Origin: Acidimicrobiia bacterium
GTDB lineage: Bacteria; Actinomycetota; Acidimicrobiia; Acidimicrobiales; AC-14
Assembly: GCA_023265025.1 (NCBI GenBank)
Contig: JAHFUP010000040.1
Span: forward strand, 1 to 41,852
Reading direction: 5' to 3'
Length of the DNA: 41,852 nt
In this document: one piece after another, positions 1-10,800 of the stretch
Numbering within the stretch: position 1 is the stretch's first letter
How the letters are laid out: every line of letters begins with the position of its first letter
Program-made: the position numbers and the translations under genes
Notes under the pieces: generated by a model
What the model was told of the DNA's origin: nothing
Databases searched by the model: none
What the model saw: the letters and a program-made list of their open reading frames with translations, nothing else

Positions 1-51
1 AGTCGGGAGTGAACGGCCTGATGTTCGCGACCTGCGTCGGCTAAAGCCGCA

Positions 52-3000
52 TCAGTTGTTGCCGTTGCCGAAGCGCCGGCGGATCATCCCCTGTTGGTCG
101 TCGGCGCCGGTGACGGCTTTGGTCCCCGTTGGGTAGCGCCACCAGAGGGTGCGGTCGTCGTCGCCGGTTCCCTCATAGACGGGGAAGTCGGCGGGCTCGA
201 CGCTGACCCGACAGAGGTCGTCGCCTTCGATGCTGTGGAACTCCCAGCCGACGAGCGAGGCGGCGGCGTCGCCGAGGCGGCCGACGAGGAGGTTCTGGAG
301 GTGCTGGCCGAACAGGTCGTGGTCGCCCCGCTGGCCTCGCTTGGAGAAGGTCTTGTAGTCGGCTTCGAGGCCGTAGACGCGGCCGTCGTCGGCAACGCCG
401 ACGAGCAGGGTGCCCCCGTAGGGGGCGTTGAGGAAGCCGGCGACGGTCTTCACGACGCCCTTCTCGGGGATGCCCGTCTTGTGGGACTCGGCCCGGATGT
501 CCCAGCGAAGGGTGGACTTGTACTCCAGGTGGCTGTCCTCGCGGTCGGGCCCCAGCAGGTCGCCGATAGGGCACACTCGCTGGCGGGCGACCCGGGCCCG
601 GGCGTAGATGCGGGGGAGGTACTCGGCGATGAGGGCGTCGCGCAGCTCGTCGTTGTCGAGGAGTTGGCCCGCCACCTTCTCGTTGCGGTCCAGGCGCGAG
701 GCGATGGCCGTGAGGTAGGTGGTGTCGAAGCCGACCTTGAAGGCGTTCAGGTCGTTGGCTGCGGCTTCGAGTTGGATGCGGTCGTCGTTGACAAGGTCCT
801 CCTCGATGGCGTCGGGGAACAGCCTGTCGGCGTCGGACCAGTCGGTGGCGTAGCGCTCGTTGAACCGTTCAATGATGGTGGAGAGCGACTCGGGCTCGGG
901 CTCGTGCTGCGGCCCGGTCCCGGAGAAGATCGTGCGGACCTCGCCGGTGTCGGAGTCGAGGGACACCGATCCCTCGAACTGCTTCTCCAGACGCAGGTGG
1001 GTGAGCTCGATGTCCGCGCCGAGGTCGACCGCGGCCCCGGCGGCGTCGGCCACGAAGGCGGCCAGTGCCCGGCAGAAGACGTAGTCCCGCTCCAGGTCGG
1101 CGTCGGTGAACGACACGATCTGGGAGAGGAACCCGTAGGTGCGCACGAAGCGCTGGAGGGCGTCGCGGAACCGGTCGCGCTCGGCCTCGGCCAGGTCCCT
1201 CACCCGGTCGATGGCGGGGGCCAGCGCGGCATGGATGCGGGCGTGGTCGGCGGGGCCAGCGATTCTGAGGATCAGGCCGGCAACCCTGGTGACCTCGTCG
1301 GTGCGGAGAATGCCGAACTCATCGAGGGCGTGTCGGGTGTCATACAGCAGGTTCGGGTCCGAGGGCGGGGCGACCGTCTCGCCGTAGTACGGCTCGAACG
1401 CGTCGCGGATGGCTTCGGCGTCGTTGCGGAAGTCCAGGACGAACGTGCCCTTCTTGTCCGGATGGATGCGGTTCAGCCGTGACAGGGTCTGCACGGCGTT
1501 GAGACCGGTCAGGGTCTTGTCCACGTACATGGCGTAGAGCAGTGGTTGGTCATAACCCGTCTGGAACTTCTCGGCCACGACCAGGATGCGGTAGTCGTCG
1601 GTGTCGAAGCGTTCGGCCGTCTGGGTGTCGGGGAAGGTGTTCATGCCCGCCTCGGTGAAGGAGGCGCCGGCGTCATCGACGCTCCCGGAGAAGGCTACGA
1701 GGACTCCGAGGTCGTAGCCGTGCTCGCGGACGTAGTCCCGCAGGGCCAGGCAGAACCGGGCCGCGTGCTGGCGGGACGAGCACACCACCATGGCCTTGGC
1801 CCGGCCGCCGACCTCGCCGGCCACGTGGTTGCGGAAGTGCTCCACGATCACCGACGCCTTCTGGTCGAGGTTGGACTCGTGAAGGGTCACGAACCGGGCG
1901 ATGGCCGCCCGCGCCGCTCGGGTCTCGTAGCGGGGGTCGTCGGCGACGGCCTTCTCCAGGTGGAAGAACATCTCATAGGTCGTGTAGCTGGCCAGCACGT
2001 CCTCGATGAACCGCTCCTCGACGGCCTGGCGCATCGAGTAGAGGTGGAATGGCTCGTGCCGGTCGGTCGTGGGGTTGCGCCGCCCGAAGAGTTCAAGGGT
2101 CTTCCCCTTCGGCGTGGCGGTGAAGGCGAAGAAGCTCATGTTCGGCTGGGCGCCCCGGGCGGCGACGGCCTCGGCCAGCGCCTCCTCGACCGATCCCGGC
2201 TCCAGGTCGCCGGTGCCCTCGCTCGCCGAGCCCAGGACCCGCTTCATCTCCTTGGCCGCGTCGCCGGTCTGGGAGGAGTGGGCCTCGTCGACGATCACCG
2301 CGTAGGAGCGGCCCGGGAGCAACTTCACCTTGTCGAGGACGTAGGGGAACTTCTGGAGGGTCGTGATGACGATCCGGGCCTGCTCGCCGGCCAAGGCATC
2401 GGCCAGCTGCTGGGAGGACTTCTCGATCCGCTCCACCACGCCGTGGGCGTGCTCGAACTGGTAGATGGTGTCCTGCAACTGGCGGTCGAGCACCACCCGG
2501 TCGGTGATGACCACGACCTTGTCGAACACCTTGTGGTCGGCGTCGTCGTGCAGGTTGGACAGCCGGTGGGCCAACCAGGCGATGGTGTTGCTCTTGCCCG
2601 ACCCGGCCGAGTGTTGGACGAGGTACTTGTGGCCCGGCCCCTCGACCCGGGCCGCCGCCTCCATGACCCGCACCGCGTCCCACTGGTGGAACCTTGGGAA
2701 GATGACGGTGGCGGCGCCTTCGCCCCCTTCGACGGCCGCTCCACATGTACGAACCGGGCGAACAGGTCCAGCCACGCGTCGCGCTCCCAGACCCGCTCCC
2801 ACAGGTACGACGTGCGGTGCCCGGCGGGGTTGGGCGGATTGCCGGCGCCCCGGCCGTGGCCCCGGTTGAACGGCAGGAAGCGGGTGGTCTTGCCGGACAA
2901 CCGGGTGGTCATGGCCACGGCCTCGGTGTCGACCGCGAAGTGGACGACGGCCCGCTTGGCGAGCGTCCGGTTGGCCGGGTCCCGGTCGGTCCGGTACTGG

Positions 3001-3527
3001 GCGATGGCGTGCTCGATGGACTGCGCGGTCAGCGGGTTCTTCAACTCGGCGGTGGCTACGGGCAACCCGTTGATGAACAAGGCCAGGTCGAGGGTCTTGG
3101 CGCTGCCTGCCTCGTAGGGCAACTGGCGGGTCACCGTCAGCCGGTTGGCCTGGTACCGGGCCACCAGTTCGGGCGTCAGCCCGTGGGCGGGCCGGAAGTA
3201 GGCCAGGCGGATGGTGATTCCGTGGTCGACCACGCCGTGGCGCAGCACGTCCACCGTCCCCCGCTTGTCGATCTCCGACGCCACCCGATCGGCGAATCTG
3301 GCCATGGCGTCGTCGGGGTCGGCGCTCAAACGCTTGCGGAGCTCGTCCCATGTGTCGGTCTGGGTGGCCCCGATAAACGCCCACATCTCCGCCGTATCCA
3401 ACCCGCGGACCGGATCGAAGTCCGTGGGCTGGCCCTGGGCTGTGCCGATCTTGACGGCGTCGTAGCCGCCATCGGCAATAAGCCATTCGGCGATGAACTC
3501 CTCGAAGACCGCCTCGTCCGGCTTCAC
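52..3527 (-). CDS. hsdR: Type I restriction endonuclease HsdR with C-terminal AlbA_2/Schlafen-like domain, one frameshift
   Basis: This is the motor and nuclease subunit of a type I restriction-modification system. The N-terminal nuclease core is visible as D147 and E161-L-K163. Walker A (SAGSGKS), the DEAH box (IVDEAHS), the TAT motif (FTATPKG) and motif VI (SRLNRIHP) follow. The last ~150 residues match the AlbA_2/Schlafen AAA_4 type (HLEYKSTLRWD, then GFLNAPYGGTLLVGVADDG). The start is a GTG whose GTGA overlaps the hsdS stop, so translation is probably coupled. The reading frame breaks near 2723-2727. Adding one base to that C5 run gives a continuous ~1158-residue protein across HVERPSKGGEGAATVIF. 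The break could be a real knock-out or a homopolymer sequencing error. The family assignment is secure; activity is uncertain. Confidence 0.93.
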
Positions 3528-4754
3528 ATTGCGACTCCGGGGATCTCCAACTGGCCGGTCACCGCCGCCGTGATCAAGGCCTGCCGGTGCTCGACGAGCA
3601 GGTCGATCTGTCGCGTGACGGAGGTCGAGGCCCGTGTAACGCGGTTCCGCTCGCGTCCGGCCAAAATGACCACGCGGCGCTGCTCTTCTAGCGACATGAG
3701 CGGGACTGCGATCTCCTTCGCAATGTCGAGGTTGATGCGGCTCCGAGTGGTGCCCCGAGCGGCCACGGCAACCTGGTCGGCCCCGCTCGGGGAAGACAGG
3801 AACAGGGCGAGGAACTCAGCGATCGCCCGAGCACGGTCAATGGCAGCGCAGTAGCAGTCGGCCTTGACGATCGCCTCCCCAATGGCGGGCGCGACGCAGG
3901 CTCGGCCGACATGGTTACGCGTGTCACCGAGCCCCGCGATCAGAAGGTCGCCCTCGGCGATACGGTGGCGAGTCAGGTCGCTGTAGTGCTCGAACGAGAT
4001 GAACGCCTTGTCGGCGTCCTTAAACTCGGCGAAGCCAATGTTGCCCAATCGGACAACGCGCGCTCCTCCATCCCGGTAGTGGGCCGACGTGAGCGAACTG
4101 CCGAACGGACCATCGCTGATCCTCAGGATCATCCGACGGAGCGGCACCATGGGACTGTCCATCGACGCGATCGTCGTCGCAATACCTCGCCAGAAGCGCT
4201 CGTCGAGAAGCTCAATGAGGTGGCGCTTCCTGGCGATGAGGGCGTCGATGCGGGCCGTCTCAGCGTCTAGGTAGTCGGCGATCGCTTGCTGCTCAGAGGG
4301 GGGGGGGTAACGGAACGGCCAGACGTCCAAGGTCCGATGCGTTGATGGCCGGGTACGACACTCCGACAGACCGTGCGACGATCTCCTCGATGAAGGGATC
4401 GCTTTGGGCCACCCAAGCGAAGAACTTTGGGCACAGTGGCGGCCGCGGAGTCAGCACGGCGAAGCCGGTCGAGACGACAAGCGACGCCGGTTCGTCCTCG
4501 TCGACTATAGGTGTTACGGCACGTAGGTACGTTCGAACCGTCGAAACTATTGTGTCGCCCGCTTGGACCAAGCGCCTTGCGCGGCTCGGCGACTCAGAAA
4601 ATGTTGTCGGTAGCGGCTCCGATATGATCGCGCCCCGACCGACCGCCGAAATGTCGACGTAACGGAATGAGAAGCTGTCGGCTGTGGTCTCGCCTAGCGC
4701 ACGCCGATTGATGCCGGCGATAAACTTTAGCGGCACGGTTGCGACGGGACTCAT
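3524..4754 (-). CDS. hsdS: Type I restriction-modification specificity subunit HsdS, interrupted at a 10-bp C tract
   Basis: HsdS supplies DNA target recognition for both methylation and restriction. The ATG overlaps the hsdM stop (ATGA). The first target-recognition domain (from MSPVATVPLKFIAG) runs to AVPLPPP. The reading frame is then lost in a run of ten C (minus strand) and stops at TGA within two codons. The other frame continues with the central helical region (SEQQAIADYLDAETARID), a second target-recognition domain (DGPFGSSLTS, VRLGNIGF) and the distal conserved region (LEEQRRVVI...ALITAAVTGQLEI). A tract of nine or twelve C would join the two halves into a ~409-residue protein of normal HsdS size. 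As given, only a ~150-residue N-terminal half would be made. This is either phase variation or a sequencing error. Confidence 0.92.
4298..4307. repeat. G10/C10 mononucleotide tract inside hsdS
   Basis: Ten consecutive G on the plus strand lie exactly at the frame break between the first recognition domain and the central conserved region of hsdS. One base fewer would restore the frame. It is the longest homopolymer I noticed in the window. Confidence 0.9.
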
Positions 4755-6808
4755 TCCGTCACCTCGCGCAGCAACTCCTGGATCTCGGCCTCCAACTGCT
4801 TGATCTCGGCGTCGATCTCGGCCAGCGGCCGCGGGGGCACGTACCTGTAGAAATGGCGGGTGAGCGGGATCTCGTAGCCGACCTTCGTCTTGGTGTGATC
4901 GACCCAGGCGTCGGGCACGTACGGGATCACTTCGGCGTCGACGTACTCGTCGATGGCGACCCGGTAGGCGGGGGTGCCGAGGCGGCCGGTCACATCGTCC
5001 TCGTAGACGACCGGCACGGCAGGCAGAGGAACGTTCTCCTGGTCGCGTAGGTCGGGGTCGGGCTCGGGTTGACCGCCTCGCTTCGTCACGATGGGGTCGT
5101 CGGGGTGGCGGACGGTGAGGGCGTTGAGGATCGCCTGCTCGACCTTCTTCGGCGGTCCCGGCAAACCGGCCAGGACGTCGCCGAGCCGCTTGGGGAGGTC
5201 CTTCGAGTCGTACTCCCACCGCTCGCCCTCCCACGATCGCAGCGCGCGCAGGAGGGCCTCTTGCTCGGTGCCGTCGAGGGTGGCGACGACCCGGTCCGCC
5301 TCGACGGCGGCGAGGGTGTCGGCGTTGAGTTCGTAATGGACCCGCAGGGGCCGCTCGACGGTAATGCGCATGAAGCCGAAGGCCTCGTTGGGGAAGATCT
5401 TCACCCGGTCACCCTCGGTGTGATCGGAGTAGAGCCGGGTGATATCGGCGATCTGGGCCAGGCTGACCTCCTTGCGCTTCTCCCCGAGGCTCTTGCGCAT
5501 CTTCACGAACAGGTCCCGAGCGTCGATCAACTGCACGGTGCCCCGCCGGGCCGGGATCTTGCGATTGGTGACGATCCAGAAGTACGTGGAGATGCCGGTG
5601 TTGTAGAAGAGCTGATCGGGCAGGGCCACGATGGCGTCGAGCCAGTCGTTCTCGATGATCCACCGGCGGATCTCCGACTCGCCTGAGCCGGCGGCCCCAG
5701 TGAACAGCGGCGAGCCGTTGAAGACGATGGCAAGCCGGGACCCGCCCTGGTCTACCGGCTTCATCTTCGAGATCATGTGCTGCAGGAAGAGGAACGAGCC
5801 GTCGTTGATGCGGGGCAGCCCGGCCCCGAAGCGCCCGGCGAACCCGCGGGTGGCGGCCTCGTCCTTGACGACCTTCTCGACCTTCTTCCACTCGACGCCG
5901 AAGGGCGGATTGGCCAGGAGGTAGTCGTACCCGTCGCCCTTGAAGGCGTCCTCGGAGAACGAGTTCCCGAGGGCGATGTGGGAGGCGTCCTGGCCCTTGA
6001 TCATCATGTCCGAGCGGCACACGGCGAACGTCTCGCCGTTCAGCTCCTGGCCGTAGACCTCCAGCCGGGCCGATGGGTTGAGGGCACGGAGGTGGTCCTC
6101 GGCGACCGACAGCATGCCGCCGGTGCCGCACGCGGGGTCGAACAGGGTGCGCTTCACGCCGGCCCGGCTGAGGGCGGCGCCGTCCTCGGCGAAGAGCAGG
6201 TTCACCATGAGGCGGATGACCTCGCGGGGCGTGAAGTGCTCACCCGCCGTCTCGTTGGATAGCTCCGAGAACCGCCGGATCAGCTCCTCGTAGAGGTAGC
6301 CCATCTCCAGGTTGGACACGACGGTCGGATGGAGGTCGAGGTCGGCGAAGCGCGACACGACGAGGTAGAGGAGGTTGGCCTGGTCGAGGCGGTCGATCTG
6401 CTGGTCGAACCCGAAGTGGTCGATCGTGTCGCGGGCCGTGGGCGAGAACCCGGCCAGGTAGCTGCGGAGGTTGTCGGCGATGGTCGAGGGGTCGTCCAGC
6501 AGCCGGCGGACGTCGAGCGGGCTGATGTTGAAGAACGCCTCGCCCGAGGCTTGGCGCAGGACAGGGTCGACGTTCTCGAACTTGCCGGCGAGCCGGCTGG
6601 CGGTGGCCAGGACCTTGGCCTTGGTCGGCTCCAGGACGCAGTCGAGCCGGCGGATGACGGTCAGGGGCAGGATGACCTTGCCGTACTCGCTCTGCTTGTA
6701 GTCGCCGCGCAGCAGGTCGGCAACCGACCAGATGAAGGCGGCGTGGTTCTTCGTCGTCTCCGAACCCGTTGCCGCCGTCAACGCCTTAGCTCGTTGTGCA
6801 TGGGCCAA
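4751..6808 (-). CDS. hsdM: Type I restriction-modification DNA methyltransferase subunit HsdM
   Basis: HsdM is the N6-adenine methyltransferase subunit; with HsdS it forms the modification enzyme and the core of the restriction complex. The 685-residue protein has the N-terminal HsdM helical domain (AAFIWSVADLLRG...YGKVILPLTVIRRLDC), the SAM-binding motif FDPACGTGGML at 223-233 and the catalytic NPPF at 300-303. The frame is intact. The ORF start overlaps the end of the upstream excisionase-like gene by 31 bases with no clear Shine-Dalgarno. A start some ten codons downstream (TTG) is possible. The gene heads an hsdM-hsdS-hsdR operon with 4-base overlaps, so this system could still methylate only if HsdS is in frame. 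Confidence 0.95.
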   Translation of the reverse strand: MAHAQRAKALTAATGSETTKNHAAFIWSVADLLRGDYKQSEYGKVILPLTVIRRLDCVLEPTKAKVLATASRLAGKFENVDPVLRQASGEAFFNISPLDVRRLLDDPSTIADNLRSYLAGFSPTARDTIDHFGFDQQIDRLDQANLLYLVVSRFADLDLHPTVVSNLEMGYLYEELIRRFSELSNETAGEHFTPREVIRLMVNLLFAEDGAALSRAGVKRTLFDPACGTGGMLSVAEDHLRALNPSARLEVYGQELNGETFAVCRSDMMIKGQDASHIALGNSFSEDAFKGDGYDYLLANPPFGVEWKKVEKVVKDEAATRGFAGRFGAGLPRINDGSFLFLQHMISKMKPVDQGGSRLAIVFNGSPLFTGAAGSGESEIRRWIIENDWLDAIVALPDQLFYNTGISTYFWIVTNRKIPARRGTVQLIDARDLFVKMRKSLGEKRKEVSLAQIADITRLYSDHTEGDRVKIFPNEAFGFMRITVERPLRVHYELNADTLAAVEADRVVATLDGTEQEALLRALRSWEGERWEYDSKDLPKRLGDVLAGLPGPPKKVEQAILNALTVRHPDDPIVTKRGGQPEPDPDLRDQENVPLPAVPVVYEDDVTGRLGTPAYRVAIDEYVDAEVIPYVPDAWVDHTKTKVGYEIPLTRHFYRYVPPRPLAEIDAEIKQLEAEIQELLREVTE

Positions 6809-7056
6809 CTGTAGGGACGTATTCGCCGGTCAGGTCGCGTCGGTGTGGCGCCGGCTGCGGGCGCGTTCGGACGGGACAGGTCGCCGGGGCGGATGCGGCA
6901 AGCCTCCAGGCACCGGTCGAGGTCCGAGCGCCGTATCCGTACCGGCCAGCGGAGCGCCGGCAGCTGGTGTTCCTCGATCAGGGTGTAGACGAAGCGCTCG
7001 GGTAGCTGCAGGAGACGGGCCGCCTCCGCCGGGTCGAGCCACTCGTCCACCGCCAC
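6778..7056 (-). CDS. Excisionase-like (MerR-fold, HTH_17) small DNA-binding protein
   Basis: This 92-residue basic protein begins with the winged-helix pattern of excisionase/HTH_17 proteins: DEWLDPAEAARLLQLPERFVY, then RWPVRIRRSDLDRCLE. Such proteins act as recombination directionality factors or small repressors of mobile elements. The start is a GTG. The gene overlaps the start of hsdM and reads in the same direction, so it may be co-transcribed with the restriction operon and could regulate it. A clear paralogue lies at 25542-25886 and shares the LPALR-PVRIRR-DL--CLE--RI-PG core. This ties the restriction operon to the mobile region downstream. Binding site and partner recombinase are unknown. 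Confidence 0.75.
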   Translation of the reverse strand: MAVDEWLDPAEAARLLQLPERFVYTLIEEHQLPALRWPVRIRRSDLDRCLEACRIRPGDLSRPNAPAAGATPTRPDRRIRPYSWPMHNELRR

Positions 7057-7088
7057 CTGGGTGATCGTAGGGGCCAGCGGCGCCTACC

Positions 7089-7295
7089 ATGGCGGGCGTG
7101 GACGGCAACGGCGCGGTGGAGCACGAGGCGGATCTGCCGGTGCCGTCGTTTCAGAGCCAGGTGGCGTTCTGGCTCTCGGTGTGGAGCGCGGACCGCCCGG
7201 AGCTGGTCGAACGGGCGCGGGCTACCGCCCACCCCGAGCGCGATCCGTGGGGGTACCTGGCCGCGTTGGGGGAGTTGCTCGCCGAGGTCGCCTGA
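7089..7295 (+). CDS. Small acidic hypothetical protein
   Basis: A 68-residue ORF starts at ATG, divergent from the excisionase-like gene. The product is acidic, has no cysteine, signal peptide or membrane segment, and contains a probable helical segment (SQVAFWLSVWSADRPELVERARA). I do not recognise the family. It is kept as a gene because its composition is balanced, unlike the arginine/alanine-rich shadow frames around it, and because it has its own divergent promoter space. Neighbours give no firm clue to function. Confidence 0.5.
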   Translation: MAGVDGNGAVEHEADLPVPSFQSQVAFWLSVWSADRPELVERARATAHPERDPWGYLAALGELLAEVA

Positions 7296-7327
7296 TCGGC
7301 GGTTGCCCGCCGGTCCGGCGAGGAGGG

Positions 7328-7592
7328 CTACTCCTCGTCGACGTCGAAGGTGTTGACCGGCCAGCCGGCGAAGGCCCGGGCGGCGACGTCGGGGGGCCAC
7401 ACGTCCTCGGGCATGACCCGCAGGGCCTTGCACAGCCCGACCACGGTGAGCAGCGTCAACTCGGTGATCTCCCCGGCGAGCACCTGCTGGAGCCAGCGGG
7501 GGTGCACGCCGATGGAGGAGGCGAAGTCGGCCAGGGCGATGCCGGCGTGGGCGAGAAGGAGGACGACCTCCTGGGCAAAGGGCTCGGCGGGC
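7328..7592 (-). pseudogene. Start-less duplicate of the HTH-domain gene at 11275-11553
   Basis: Positions 7328-7592 are almost identical to 11275-11540. The shared sequence encodes PAEPFAQEVVLLLAHAGIA through FAGWPVNTFDVDEE. The similarity ends just inside the N-terminus. Upstream in the same frame there is only a TGA with no ATG or GTG between, so the copy has lost its start. Its few amino-acid changes (for example T to A and L to T) suggest a recent duplication. With the intact copy it forms a ~265-bp direct repeat flanking the large RCC1/propeller gene, which may have arrived with the duplication. Confidence 0.7.
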
Positions 7593-7813
7593 GGGATCGC
7601 TGGCGGGACAGTGACCGGTCAGCGACTGGTTGGTGCCGAGGTAAGTGAAGCGGACGCCCTCGAAGCGGATACCCGCCGGAGGAGTTGGGCTGGCGTTGGG
7701 TTCCGCGAGGGTTGGCGTTGGGGTGGGGTGCCGATGGTCACTTCCGAGTGGCGAGCGATGACGCGCCCATCGCTCTGAGCCAACGGACTGCGTCGGGGAC
7801 GCCGGTGGGACAT

Positions 7814-10800
7814 ATGGGCACACGAACGGGATGCATTGGGCGGGCGTTCCTGGCCGGCCTCATCCTGGCCGCCGCGCTCGCGGCCACCCTGCCGGGACCG
7901 GCCGCGGCCGCCGTGTCGACGCCCACCCCGCTGCTCCAGGACCCGCCCGACACGCGCACCCCGCTCTCGACGGGGCCGGCCCGGACGTCGATCGTCGACG
8001 CGGCCCGTGGACATCTGTTCCTGGCCACGGGCTTCCCGATCTCCACCGTCATGGTCACCGACATGGCCGGCACGCTCCTGAAGACGATCGACGGCCAGAC
8101 GGGCGCCCTCGGTATGGCCATCAGCGCCGACCGGACGTCGCTGTACGTGGCCTTGCGGGAGGGCGACGCCATCAGCGTCATCGACCTGGCCACCCTCGCC
8201 GAGCGCCGCCGCATCCCGACCGGCACCTTCACGTGCCCCAGCTGGCTGGCGACGGCCGGCGGCCGGTTGTGGGTGAGCTATGGCTGCACGGAGCGCGCGG
8301 CCATCGTCTCCGTGGACCCGGCGCTGCCGGCCGTCCAGCTTCCCCCGCCCCCGGACGCCCGCTACTACACGCCGCCGCAAATCGCGTCCGCCTCGCCGAC
8401 CTCGATGGTGGTCGTGGCCGCCATCGGCTCGTTCGTCGAGTCCACCGTCGACCTCTACGACGCGTCGTCGGCCGCCCTGGTGCGCACCAACACGTACTAC
8501 TCCGACCGCATCTACTACGCGTCGGCGGTCGCCATCACGCCCGACGAGAAGACGGTGTTCGTGCTCGGCATCGACGGGTCCGGACGCCTGGCGTCCTACG
8601 GCGCCCTGTCATTCTCGGTGCCCGACCTGACGCGCGGCCCGTTCTACCGAACGTCGCCGTACACGTCGGGGATCGCGGTGAGCCCGGACGGCTCGCACGT
8701 GGCGATGACCGCGGGCAGCACCCTGGGGTCCGACGTCTGGGTCTTCCCGGTCGGCGTCCCGACACCCACCCACACCCGCAACTACCCCGAGCTCCAGGGG
8801 CCGGCCGCCCCCGTGGCGTACGCCCCCGACGGCTCCAAGGCCTTCATCTTCCGCCGGAACACCGACAACTCGCCGTCGTTGACGATCCTCAACGGGCTAG
8901 GGGTCGACCCGGCCCGCGTGAGCGTGAAGCCCACGCCGCCCACCGGCCTCGTTGCGGGAGCGCCGGCCTCGCTCAGCGGCGCCGTCCGTATGACCGATGG
9001 CACGTCGCCGCGCGGGCTTTCCGTCGCCGTCACCCGGAGCGGGCCGGACGGCCGGCGTGCCCTCCCGCCGGTGACCACGCTGGCCGACGGCAGCTTCGCC
9101 CTGTCCGACGTCCCGCCCGGCCCGGGCGGGTACACCTACCGGTTCACCTGGTCCGGCGATCCCGCCCATCCGCCGGCATCCGCCTCCGGGTCGCTCCGCG
9201 TCCTGGGCACCGCGGCTACACCCGCGGCGCCACCGGTCCCCACCGTCGCCTCGACCGACCACGACCTCAAACTGGCGCAGTTCGGTGACCTCGCGGTCGA
9301 CGACCTCCACCGCCGCGTCTTCGTGAGCGACGTGGGCGGCGGGGTCGTGGCCGTGACCGACCTCGACGGCAACCGCACCGGGACGATCATCGGGTTGCCG
9401 GGCGCCCACGGCCTGGCCCTGAGCCACGACTCCACCACCCTGTTTGTCGCCCTCTCGACCGCCAACGCGGTGGCGGCCATCGATACCGCGGACCTGGTGG
9501 AGGTGGGCCGCTGGCCAACTGGTGCGCTGGCCGAGATGCCGCACATGCTGGCCGAAGCCGGCAACCAGATCTTCTTCGGGTACCACGACATCGAGGACAG
9601 CGGCGGTGGCTGGGGGTCGTTCAACCTCTCCTCGCCCGACGACCTGTGGATCTGGGACCACATGCTGGGCCCGATCCAGTCCGGCATCTTTGCCACGAGC
9701 GCCGATCCCTACCTGCTGATCGCCGGCGGCTACTACGGCCAGACCGGCCGCTACGACGTCTCGACCACGCCGCCCCGGCAGCTGGCGTTCAAGGACCAGC
9801 TGGCCAGTGGCCTCGACCCCCGGCTGAGCGCCGACGGCTCCACCCTGATGCTCACAGACACCGCCCCGGTCGACCCGGTCACGCTCGTCACCCAGGTCAA
9901 CCCCCGGTACCTGAGCGAGCTGGACCGCCAGTACGCGACCGCCATCACCGGAGACGGGTCCGTCGTCGCCGTCGGGGCGCAGCTCGACGGCACGAGGACC
10001 CGCGTCCGCCTCTGGCCCCGCGGCGGGGACGAGCCGTTCCGGGTCGCCAGCATGAACGGCCAGGTGGTGCCGAGGGGAATGGCGTTCACCGGCGATGCGT
10101 CCCGGCTCTACGTCGTCACCGGCGACTCCAGCTTGGGCGGCGAGCACCCCGCGCTCCATGTGCTCAACCAGCCGGGCGCTCCGAAGAAGGTGACCGGTTT
10201 CGGTTGGAACGGCCTCGCGCAGGTCGGCGTGGGCGCCACCACCGACACCCGGCTGCCCGCCCCGGTCCCGGGCGGCGCGGTGGCCATCGCCGCCGGCGCT
10301 TACCACAGCCTGGTTCTCGGCCGTGACGGCACGGTCTCGGCATGGGGATGGAATGGGTACGGCCAGCTCGGCAACGCGACGACGGCGCCGGCGGCTGGTG
10401 CGGTGAAGGTGGCCGGCCTGACCGATGTGGTCGCCATCGCCGCCGGCCTGGCCGACAGCATCGCCGTCAAGCGCGACGGCACGGTCTGGGCGTGGGGATG
10501 GAACGCGTTCGGCCAGCTCGGCGACGGTTCCAGGGTGGACCGGTCCGTTCCGGTCCAGGTCGCCGGGCTCTCAGGGATCGCGTCGGTGTCGGTTGGGGCC
10601 TACCACACGCTCGCCCTCGGGCGCGACGGCCGGGTGTGGTCGTGGGGCTGGAACGGGCTGGGCCTGCTGGGCGACGGCACGACGACCGACCAGCTGGTTC
10701 CCCACCCCGTCCCCGGCCTGACCGGGGTCACCTCGATCGCCGCCGGCTGGCTGCACAGCCTGGCCTCCGATTCCGAGCTGAACGTCTGGACCTGGGGCTG

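Noticed and set aside
94-1482. Long plus-strand open frame opposite hsdR
   Set aside because: It is antisense to a clear hsdR with all helicase motifs and has the Val/Gly/Asp-rich composition of a shadow frame. The same holds for 1546-3117.
8897-10306. 469-codon minus-strand frame inside the RCC1/propeller gene
   Set aside because: The plus strand has domain repeats and a signal peptide; the minus frame is low-complexity Gly/Arg/Asp and is explained by GC-rich third positions.
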